Assembly (NCBI RefSeq): GCF_025118155.1
Contig: NW_026251396.1
Span: 248,001-312,000 of the forward strand
Length of the DNA: 64,000 nt
Direction of reading: 5' to 3'
DNA from: Cokeromyces recurvatus
Taxonomy: Eukaryota > Mucoromycota > Mucoromycetes > Mucorales > Mucoraceae
The notes beneath the pieces are model-generated. The model searched no databases. It was given only the letters and a program-made list of their open reading frames with translations, and was not told where the DNA came from. Positions within the stretch are counted from its first letter, which is position 1; each line of letters opens with the position of its first letter. Positions 35,373 through 46,360 of this stretch are shown in pieces. The position numbers and the translations under genes are program-made.

Positions 35373-36201
35373 ATGGAATATCATGATCCTATAGAACACA
35401 TACTTTTAATTAAAAGATATATTACAAATACCAGTAAAAAGACAAATAATATCAAGGTAAGGTACACTTATATATATTATTAATTTATTGTTTTGTTTGT
35501 TAAAAGAGAAATTGGGAACATAACTAGCTTTTTATTATAGGAGCTTTTGAATATATTAGAGCAATTACAAAGAATCAAAGTTACAGCCAATGTATTAAGG
35601 GTAAAGTAGAGTGTTGTATATGCTATATGTATATATTTATTTATTTATTTAAAAAAAAAAGTTATATACACTAGTCATGGAGAAAGGCGTTAAGATAGAC
35701 TAATATACTAATTATATACACTCCCTTTATATATATATATATAAATATAATATTAGAAAACAAATATCGTACAAAACGTTAAAAAACTTAAAGAATCTAA
35801 TCATCCAAAATTATCAAAGAAGGCTAATAAAATTATTAAAAAATGGAAAAGGGATCTTAAGGATGAAAAAGAAAGTAAAAAAAGATTGATTGGACTCTTT
35901 TTGATATCTTCAAGACATGCATCATCAAGTTCATGTAAGAATATATATGTGAGAGTTATGATATTTATTTATCCTTTTTTTTTGATATTTTAGCTATCTC
36001 TTCAATGTCTTCAATGTCTTCAATGTCTTCAAGTGATTCAGAAACTTCTTTAACAGCAAACTCATCGACTCCAATTGAAAATAAACGTACAATTCAAACA
36101 GATAATATAAGTTTCCTTAGTACTGGGAATTCAGCTCGAGATAAAGCAACTGAATTATTTTACTCTTCTATTGGTTTAGATAGCATTGCAAGTAAGTATA
36201 C

Positions 36202-36237
<36 letters not shown>

Positions 36238-36868
36238 ATGTGTATGTGCTTATTATTTTATATACTACAATAGGTCCAGAGTTATTACTTCATCGTGCTA
36301 TTAAGATTGAAACTAAAATATTTGAATTATGTAATGAATTTATTAATACCACTTACAAATTAAAAATTCGTTCACTTGCTTTAAACTTGAAAAGTAATCC
36401 AAACCTAAGGGAAAGAGTGATAAATGGTGAAATATCGAGTGACAAGTTATGTAAAATGAGTACTGAAGTAAAGTTGAAACTATTTCATATATAAAGCTGC
36501 ATCCTATTTATAAGTCTTTTTTTTTTTTTTTTTTTTTATTTTCATTTAGGATATGGCTTCTGAAGAATCTAAAGAAAGAAATCAAAAATTAGCAGAGGAA
36601 GCATTATTTAAAGCAAGAGGAATAGTCATGTCTGAAAAGCAAGCAGAAACTGATATATTTCAGTGTAAAAAATGCAATAAAAGAACATGTATTTATTTTC
36701 AATTACAAACAAAGTCTTCAGATGAATCTACGACAATTTATGTTTTATGTGTTAATTGTTCTCATCGCTGGAAGGTAAGTATCCTTTCCCCCCCTTTATT
36801 CAATATGAATATCATAAAGAGTCACTTATTCTAATTTTTTTATTTTTATTTTTTTTTAGTTCCACTGA
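35373..36868 (+). CDS. DST1: Transcription elongation factor TFIIS
   Basis: Restarts backtracked RNA polymerase II by stimulating RNA cleavage. Seven exons, plus strand: 35373-35456, 35541-35600, 35757-35934, 35994-36191, 36274-36467, 36550-36774, 36860-36868; in-phase total 315 residues (yeast Dst1 is 309). Domain I (residues 1-110) is the LW/TFIIS N-terminal bundle (ANKIIKKWKRDLKDEKESKK). A Ser-rich linker follows. Domain II begins at ARDKATELFYSSIGLD and continues ALNLKSNPNLRERVINGEIS. Domain III is the zinc ribbon, FQCKKCNKRTC...VLCVNCSHRWK, with the catalytic acidic pair in SSDEST. The last exon is only 9 nt and encodes Phe-His-stop after the ribbon. Confidence 0.95.
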
Positions 36869-37711
36869 TAAACTCACATTTTAATTTGTTAAATTGTATT
36901 CAGAAAATTTGAAATTTATTATATAATAAAATGAAAAAGTCAGCAGAATGCTGCTATATAAGCGTTTTTTCCTTTTTTTTTTTTTTGTTCAAGGGGAGTG
37001 GAACATGATGTTTATTGCTTGTTTAAAAGAATGATCTTATTTGTCTCAATGGAACCTTTTTTTTTCTTAGTGTTCAATAGTAGAATAAAATTAAGATGTT
37101 ATTATTAGTCTGTAGAATACAGAATATATTATTTATGACAACCATGTGCTACATTTCCAAAAGAGTAGTATTTAGTTGTAAAAGCTGCTTACTACCAAGA
37201 GGTATATTATTTAGCTTGGATATTTTTATTTTTATTTTTTTTTTTTTAGATCCTGTCAATGTATTTATTTATTTATTAAAATGAAGGCTATAAATAAGAT
37301 ATCTGTTTCTGTATTAATTAAACTTTCTTATTTCTTTATTTTTATTACTAGTCTTTGTATTTTTACTACTATTACTATTACTACTGCTATTGCTATTGCT
37401 ACTGCTACTGCTACTACTGCTTGAAACGATCTATATAATAAAGTCTTGCTCTTTCTGTACTATCATTATTATTATCTTCTTTTTCACTACTAAACTTCAG
37501 CTATAGCAACTCCGCTTATTTTAGTTTGTTAATAATGTTCCTTGAGTTCTCTCCGTGATATTATTATATTATCGTGACTCTATTTATTAGTTTATTAAAT
37601 TCTAATATAAAATAATAGGAATTGCTTCTTTTTTTATTTTTATTTTATTTTATTTTTTATTTTATCTATCTTTGTTTTTTTTTTCTTCTTTTTATAAATA
37701 TAATATCAAAT
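36869..37711. other. Intergenic region between two plus-strand genes
   Basis: About 0.84 kb. No gene seen. Includes ACTGCTATTGCT-type trinucleotide repeats near 37365-37420 and T-rich tracts just before the next ATG at 37712, where the promoter and leader of the RA-PH gene should lie. Confidence 0.4.
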
Positions 37712-38415
37712 ATGACAAAGGACCTTGATCATATGCTAAAAAATTTAGAAAAGCAAATAAAAGACTTTACTTTGGTACATATGAGTCTCCTTTTTTTCTT
37801 TTCTTGTGCATAACAATTTCCTCCTTTTCTTTTCTTTTTCTTTTTCTTTTTTTTTTTTTTTAATAATAATAATCGCTTTTTTTCTTTCTTAGACAATGGA
37901 TAACCACCAACCTGTTGATACAATAGAGTCGTTTGGTTCAGGTACATTACTTTTTTTTATTTTTATTTTTATTTATTATTAAGAAATAAAAAAAAAATCT
38001 CAAAAAGAGTTAAACCTATCATTTTAATATAACATAGAAAAACATGACCGAAATGAGAATACAACTAGGAATTCAGACGATGTACCTTTACAACTTTATT
38101 ATTCTAAAACCCATGCTATGCATGAAAATAAGCGTACATTTAAAGAAGAAAGTATGTCTACAGCTAGAGTCTTACAACGATCTCAAACCGCCCGTCGACC
38201 TGTTAATGTGAATACGGAGATGAATAAATTAAGCCAATCAAAATCAATGAGAGCACCAGCTGGAAGAAATAATAAATACAATAAGGAAAATGGTCATCTA
38301 TCTGCTGAGGATGAAGAGCTTCGATTAGCTATGCAAAGAGCTTGGGCTGTATTAGAAACAAATAATAATAATGAAAATGGAATGGCAGAGGTAATAGATA
38401 TATTTAGAGGTTCCC

Positions 38416-38452
<37 letters not shown>

Positions 38453-38972
38453 GAGACGAAATAATAATAATAATAATGTTTTATAGGCAACAGAACCACA
38501 ACATTCAAAAGTATCAAATAATATGATGAGTAGTACAGGACGTATTCAAACTGTACCTTTAAAAACTTTAACAATTCGAATTTATATTGATGATGCAAAA
38601 ACGTATAAGGCTGTACAGCTTACAAATCTTTTGACAACGGCTATGATTGTACAGTATTTAAGAAAGAAAGGCTTAATAGACAACTCTGATGATTGGGCTT
38701 TATTTGAAATTGATAATAGCCGGGGAGTAGGTAAAGATATACATAGATGTATTTATAGTTTACGGATTATGTTATAATAGTTTTTTTCTTTTCTATCATA
38801 TTTACATATCTATTTTTTTAGAGAGACCTCTTCGTGAATGGGAAATTGTATTAAATGTATTAACTGCATGGGATGCGGATGCAAGTAATGCTCTTCTTGT
38901 AAAAAAATATTCATATCATCATACTTTAACTTCTGAGGTAAAAATAAAAATAAAAAAAAATAAAACAAAGAA

Positions 38973-39003
<31 letters not shown>

Positions 39004-40492
39004 GAGAAAGAGAGCAAAACAGAAAAAGAGAGGGAGGCAAGGGAAGATGTGCTGAATGATAATTAATTAGATTACATGAATAGTGTGTTTTACAAAAGAA
39101 AATTGCTCCAATGCATGGTTGGTTATCTATAGAGTATAAGAAAGGAAAATGGCAAAAGAGATACTGCTTTATTAAAGAGAATGCTATTTATCATGCAAAA
39201 GATAATCAGGTAAATACTTGATAATAATTAGTTTAGTGTCATCATTTATTCATCATTAAGGACAAAATTAGGGAACTTCCTCTTCTATCTTATGTCATTT
39301 AGCTACTTATGATGTCTATACTTTATTTCAGCCTTTAAAGATTAGCCCAACTCCTTATTTGTTTGCTATCAAAGCTCAAGAGAAATCAAGCATGTTTGAA
39401 AAAGAAAGTGATTATATTCGATTTTTAGCTGTAGAAGATCAAACAGCTTTGAGAGATTGGGTTTTAAGTATCCGATGCGCAAAGGTAAATTTTTGAATAA
39501 TATATAAAATAAAAAATAATCAACTTATATATATATTTTTTTTGTCTTAGAGTTATATTCAATATCAGCATTATCCTAACCGAGTGATAAACCCATTAGC
39601 TCCTATTTCATTAGAGTGTATATTAGAAGATCAATCCACAAATAGTATTCGAAGACATAAATCGACAAGAGATTTAAATAGTAATTATCATAAATTAGTA
39701 GAAGAACCACAGTCAAAGAATTCGTTACCTCGAAGTGATTCTACTCGTCGTACTGGAGGAAGCGAAAGGCGACCATCAGCAGCAGCAGCAGTTGCAGCAA
39801 ACAATAATCCTACTCAAGGCCTTTCTCGTAACCCAACTTTAAAAAATAATACAGATGTCAGCAATAATAGTCTATCAGATGCTCCTTTAATTGATTGTTC
39901 TGGATCTCCGACATTTGCCAAAGGATCTTTGCTTGCCAGAGAAGAGCAACCAGATCAAATCCTTTATAGGCAACAACAACAACAACAGCAGCAGCAGGAC
40001 TTACGTCAACAACACGAAGAAACGAGTAATACGTTAATTCATATTGAAGATCGTATCAAGTTTTCAAAAGGTTCATTGCTTGATCAAAAAGAAAATGGTC
40101 ATAATTCAACTCCTGTCAAGATGTCAAGATCTGTAAGTACGCGTGAAGTTTCTTCATCCAATAATATAAATGGAGGAGAACATCGAAGACACGTATCTCT
40201 TCGAAGAAAGCCTACTACTGGCAAAAGATTACAACACTATGATGTACCCCTTCCAAACAATGCTGCTATTGCTTCTTTACCTTCACCATCTCCGCCAGCC
40301 TTACCCTCTCATAATATAAATATAAACAATACCATTACTACTACTGCTAATAATACTACTACTACTGCTACTACTACTTTGCTTCAAATAGACGATACAC
40401 CAGAAAGATTTCATACAAGAGAATTACGTGAACGTCATGTCAAGCCTTTATTAGATTTTGATTCTGATAAAAGACTTACAACGAGAAAATAA
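37712..40492 (+). CDS. RA-PH domain adaptor protein (MRL/RIAM-lamellipodin-like layout)
   Basis: Likely links a Ras-type GTPase to membrane phosphoinositides and the cytoskeleton. Eight exons, plus strand: 37712-37774, 37893-37941, 38038-38390, 38487-38730, 38822-38937, 39099-39209, 39332-39484, 39551-40492; in-phase total 676 residues. The N-terminus is a short helix and a disordered Arg/Ser-rich part. A Ras-association domain follows (LTIRIYIDDAKTYKAVQLTN, WALFEIDNSRGV, LREWEIVLNVLTAWDADASN), then directly a PH domain (MHGWLSIEYKKGKWQKRYCF, FLAVEDQTALRDWVLSIRCA, where the late Trp is the PH hallmark). The last exon is long, disordered, Gln/Ser/Thr-rich and ends in a basic stretch. The coupled RA-PH order is that of the MRL family; no name is assigned. 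Confidence 0.88.
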
Positions 40493-40968
40493 TAATAAAA
40501 ATTATACACATATTATATTATACATATACAAATAGATACATATTGGGTTTTTTTTTCTTTAAAAAAAAAAAAAAGAAAGAGCATGTAAACTTATAGAGGG
40601 AGGGTTTACGCGTCTTTGTATATTTATATACAAATGCATTTTGTTTTTTATTCTTTCCTGCAGATAGAATCAATCTTATATAAGGCAATACATACACGAA
40701 TAGGTATCTTCTTTTGAATGACCTCTATTCATCAATGTTAAAAGCATTATTTTTATTTTTGATATAAAAGCTTCCTTTTAAGATACAGTAGCAATATATT
40801 AAATAACATAATTTTGTTTTACTAAATTTACATCTTAATGATTTTTAAATATAAGATCTTTTATTTGGCTAGACATACATATATAAATATATGCATACAT
40901 TCTTATTTGAAAAAAAAATAATAATAATAAAAATAAAAGAAAATAATTACATAATATCGCTATTATTA
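40493..40968. other. Convergent 3' region
   Basis: Lies between the ends of the RA-PH gene (+) and the NF-YA gene (-). TA-repeat and A-rich sequence only; no coding signal seen. Confidence 0.45.
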
Positions 40969-41120
40969 CTACATTGGCGACTTTGATGTTGTACTATTAT
41001 TATTGTTATTGTTATTATTATTGTTATTATTATTATTATCCTTTGCTGGTAATTTTCCACTCTTTTCTAGTTCAGCAATTTCAGCAGCAGCTATTGTACA
41101 TAATACATCATTGTTAATTA

Positions 41121-41157
<37 letters not shown>

Positions 41158-41883
41158 TTTCTTGAACTTACTTAAAAATCTTCCACCTGGACCTCTTGGA
41201 CGACGCATAGCATGTCGATGTCTACTTTCATGAAGATACGGCTTTCTTGTCCTTTCTAATTTATGCATCTCTTCGAGCTTTAAACGAGCTGCTCGTCTCT
41301 TAAGAATTCGATGATATTGTTTAGCATTTACGTATAAAGGTTCTTCTTCTACAACAACAGGTGCAGTGGGCACAACTACTAAAATAAGCTGTCAGATTTT
41401 TTTTATCATTCTATTATTATCATTATCGTTATCGTTATCATTGTTATATATATATTACCCTGAGTTGGCTGTGCTGTTGCAGTCATCATACTAGTAGGCT
41501 AGAAAAGTATATATATATATATATATATGTATAAGCCTATATACAATACACATTTGAAGAAACAAAAGAAAAAAAACTCGTTACCATAGAAACATGTTGC
41601 TGAGCATAACTCAAATGTGGTTGTTGCGGTGGTTGTGGCGGTTGTGGTGGTTGCTGTGGTGGTTGAGCTTGTGGTGGTTGCCTTGAATAACCTACTATAG
41701 GTGAGCTATGTACATCGGCCTACGAAATAGAGTACATATAGTACATATATAAAATAAATGACTCCCTTCTATAAAAAAAAAAATGTATCAAATAAATACC
41801 ATAGCGTCTCGGGAATTAGCTGGTTGAGATGTGGCTTGCAGTTGTTGATTTTGACCAGCATTAGGATCATCATAGGAATTCAT
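40969..41883 (-). CDS. HAP2: CCAAT-binding factor subunit NF-YA/HAP2
   Basis: Sequence-specific subunit of the CCAAT-binding complex. Five exons, minus strand: 41800-41883, 41585-41719, 41459-41498, 41172-41378, 40969-41090; in-phase total 195 residues. The conserved core is complete: the subunit-association helix [20 protein letters not shown] with [12 protein letters not shown], then the DNA-binding part [20 protein letters not shown] and GGRFL. The N-terminal half is Gln/Pro-rich ([16 protein letters not shown]), as is common for activation regions. After the core come a short helix ([13 protein letters not shown]) and a poly-Asn run. The intron between the core and the tail contains a ~34-nt homopolymer. 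The start is the ATG at 41883. Confidence 0.96.
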
Positions 41884-43511
41884 TTTTTATTGTTCCTTAA
41901 ATATATGCAACAGTACAATAAGTAAAAAAAATATATATATTGCGGAGAGTGAGACCTGTCAAGTAACTGAAGAGCAAATATGATAGGGCAATAGTATCTC
42001 CCAATCAAAAGGAAAACAAAATAAAAAGAAATAACAAAAGGAGGGGGGTGTAAAAGAGAAAAAGAATTGTGAAAAAAAAAAACATTTTTTAAATTACTTC
42101 GTTTGATTCGTTAGGACTTATTTAAATTTCCGGGCATATTCGTATCATCTAATTGGGTAGAAAATAATGACGTAAACAATTATATTTTTATCACAAATTT
42201 ATTTTAATCAAACAGTATTTTTTTTTTTTTTTTTTTTTTTTTTAGACTTCTTGTCTCGTACATAAATATGAAGGAACATGAATCAAGATTACCAGAAAAG
42301 GGAGGGGGAGGGGGAAGGCTTTTTTTTTCTCGATAATCTAAGAAGTATGTCTTGTATGCAATATGATTTTCAACATCAATACACTTGCTTTTCTAACGTA
42401 TGTTTTTATAATTTATCTGACTTTGATATTTGTTGTATTGTTCCTACATCAGCTTTATTTAGTATGCTGGTATTATTGTATATGGTTACACGTAAGTAAC
42501 CGTTTAATATTAAGTTTATCAGCCGTTCCACTGGCTGCTTGATTTTGGATCAAATACAACATCAGCATAAAATAACCGAAAAACAGTAGCAGTCATGATA
42601 TATACAACTACTATCCAACGACGAAGTTTAACCCAATTAAACTACAGATTATAGAAGGGTTTGATGACTACACTTCTACAGAGTTCTTTTGTTCTTGTAT
42701 GAAAATAGTAGCAGTGTCTATTGCTGTTTACAGCATCATAGTATAAAAAAAACAAAATCCCACTCCTCTCCCTTCCCCTCATTGCTAAAACTAGTTGACC
42801 AACAAGTTTTAGTTAATAAATATTTAATCAAAAGAAAGTAGCATCAATTCGCTTTAAGCACTACATGAGATAGAGTTGAGAATCTAAAAGTACTATTATT
42901 ATTATATTATTTTATTTTATTTTTGAGCTGTAATTTGTTCTATGCGCTTTATATAAGTATCGAGAAAAAAAATTGATGTTATAGTTCGTTTGTAATTACA
43001 CATTTTTTCCCTTTATCTTCTTCGTGATAAACGTTGTTTTCCAAAAATACGCACTTCTTGTCTGTGTCTATAAAATGAGCTTATACCAATAGAATGTAAT
43101 CGCATTTTGTATACTACACAGAAAATATTTATAATCTTTATGGAAGAGGGATGCCATGGTTTTATGATTTATAGCTTCATTTAATTGAATAGACAGTTAT
43201 ACTATTTTACCATCTATTTTTGCATTAATTCTCTCTATAATATCCTTTAATAATATAACTTCTTCTTCTTCTTATTTTTTTCGATAGTCTTTGCATATCA
43301 TAATTGAATAGCTCCTTTTACTGTTAAGGATTATTATTATGCAAGTAAATTCAAAAACATATATTTTTTTTTCCGTGTACAGTACAACTTCTGGCGTTTT
43401 TAAACTCAACATATGAATTATAAACGCGCTTAAAGAAAAAGGTTCAAACTTAAAACACGTTCCTTTTTAATTATTATTATTATCATTTATCATATATTAA
43501 CTTTATTCGAA
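41884..43511. other. Divergent intergenic region, NF-YA / thymidylate kinase
   Basis: About 1.6 kb that should contain two promoters. A plus-strand frame at 42338-42490 (start MSCMQYDFQHQYTCF, a hydrophobic end SALFSMLVLLYMVTR, then GTAAGT) could be a first exon, but no second exon was found. T and A runs occur near 42220 and 43260. Confidence 0.35.
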
Positions 43512-44373
<862 letters not shown>

Positions 44374-44471
44374 GCTGAATAAAAAAATTGGATTCTTTTA
44401 AATTATATTATCAAAATATAACAAGTCTCATTCTATTAAATCACAGTGTAAATAGCAAGATTTAGTTTAAA

Positions 44472-46037
44472 CTATTCCAACAATGATTGACCTATAGGAA
44501 TTTCAATAAAAGGATTACTTTTTTCACGATTATAAATAACTGAGCCACGAAGAATAGTTTGATCAACAATGCCGTAGAGTGTCTTGCCAATATAAGGTGA
44601 TGCTTTATTTTTAAAATAGACGTCATCAACATGGATTTTAAAAGTGAAATCTGGACGCCAAATGACAAAATCACCGTCATAACCTACTTGAATTTTACCT
44701 TTTTTATGATCTAATGTAGCTCTTTTGGCTGGAAATAAACTTAACCATTGTGCTATTTTTTGAGGGCTAAAAAAAAAATGCAATATTAGATCTAATCTTT
44801 CTATCCTAAGAGATATGTATTCATAACTAACCTGGCTCCACGTTTATGACATTCAGTCCAAAGAATAGATAATCCAAATTGGACACTAGCAATGCCTCCC
44901 CATGCTTGATTAAAATTACCTGTTACTGTTTTCTTGAGTTTTGCAGTACAAGGTGAATGGTCGCTTACAACATAATCAATAGTTCCATCCAATAAAGCTT
45001 CCCATAGCTTTTCACGATTGGATGCTTCACGAATAGGAGGGCAACACTTATAATAGGTAGCCCCATCTTCAATATCTTCAGCGGTAAAATAAAGGTAATG
45101 GAAGCATGTTTCAACAGTAAGAGGAATACCTTCTTGCTTTGCAGCGCGGATTAAAGGAATGGCAGAAGCAGCAGATAGGTGAACTATATGTGTATTTACA
45201 GGTTTACCCTGATCATAATACTCTTTGCAAAGACGAATAATCATATAAATCGCATTTGTTTCTAATTCTTCAGGACGAGATTTTAAAAAGCTAGTGTATG
45301 CCTTTTGATCATCATCATCATCATCGTCATCCTTATGTTGAAGGGACTTTTGGCATCCTTCCAGTTCTGCGTGAAATAATAATACTCGATCTGAATTGAT
45401 CATTCTGTCCATTGCTAAACGTATCTCAGCTTCATTTACACAAGGAAATTCAATTACTCCACTTTCCATCAGGAAACATTTAAAGCCACGAACCCCTTTT
45501 TGAATTAAAGCAGGCAATTCATTAGCATTATCAGGTACAACTCCGCCCCAAAAGCCAACATCCACATGACATTGGCCCTTGGCTGCATTTAATTTTATAT
45601 TCAAATTTTCTACTGTGGTAGTTGGAGGAATAGCATTCAATGGCATATCAATGACTGTTGTCACACCACCTGCAGCAGCAGCTTTTGTACCCGTTTCAAA
45701 TCCTTCCCACTCTGTTCGTCCAGGCTCATTCAAATGAACTATAATAATATATTCAAATAACTTCTTTTCAGTCTATATATATGTTAAGAAATGGCACACA
45801 CAAACCATGAGCATCAACTAAGCCAGACATTAATAATTGATCATGATTTAATTCTATTATTTCTGTATCAATATCAACTAAAGAAGATATACATTGCCTA
45901 TTTCCAAGAGCAATTTCAATGATCTTTCCAGTAGTTTTATCAACAAGCACTTGAGCTGATCCTTGTGTATGTAGAGGAGAAAGAATAGCATTTGGTGCCT
46001 TAATAAGTAAGTATCGGTTTAGTTCAGTAATAGTCAT
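44472..46037 (-). CDS. DAL1: Allantoinase
   Basis: Hydrolyses allantoin to allantoate in purine nitrogen salvage. Three exons, minus strand: 45806-46037, 44832-45738, 44472-44766; in-phase total 477 residues (yeast Dal1 is 460). It is an amidohydrolase: the metal-binding DAHVHLNEPGRTEWEGF is formed across intron 1, followed by GTKAAAAGGVTTVIDMPLN, a GVRGFKCFL segment with the Lys expected to be carboxylated, the second His sets (NTHIVHLSAA; VETCFHYL), and the metal Asp in YVVSDHSPC. An Asp-repeat (eight Asp) sits in a surface loop. The start is the first ATG in frame, at 46037. GATA sites upstream may connect it to nitrogen control (see the entry at 46038). Confidence 0.95.
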
Positions 46038-46360
46038 AATGAAAGAGGAAAAAGAAAAGAAAAGAAAAACAGACGACAATAGTATTAAGGGAAAAAAAAG
46101 AAAATAAAAAATAAAAAAGAAAATAAAGGCAGATTAGAGGAAAATACTGCATATATATTTATAGATAATATATAAAAAATACCATCTATTTTAATGATTA
46201 AAGAACACTATCTTCAAAGATAACGTCTTTCATTTCATTGGTTTATATTTTATATCATATGAACATATCTTGATTATTTTATTTAAATAATATAGCGTAT
46301 ATTACTTAGTATATGCTTATTTTCTATTATACAGAAGAAGATATTCATCATTTTATATCT
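46038..46360. promoter_or_regulatory. Allantoinase promoter region with clustered GATA motifs
   Basis: The 323 nt between the allantoinase start and the end of the kinase gene must contain the allantoinase promoter. Five GATA cores occur within about 110 nt (near 46164, 46209, 46219, 46253, 46266). Two of them form the inverted pair TATCTT-CA-AAGATA (46209-46222). Paired GATA sites are the binding sites of nitrogen-regulatory GATA factors at DAL genes in other fungi. The AT-rich background raises the chance of random matches. Confidence 0.4.

Noticed and set aside
42338..42490. Possible first exon of a membrane protein (cysteine-rich then hydrophobic, followed by GTAAGT)
   Set aside because: No downstream exon continues the frame; kept only as a remark in the intergenic entry.
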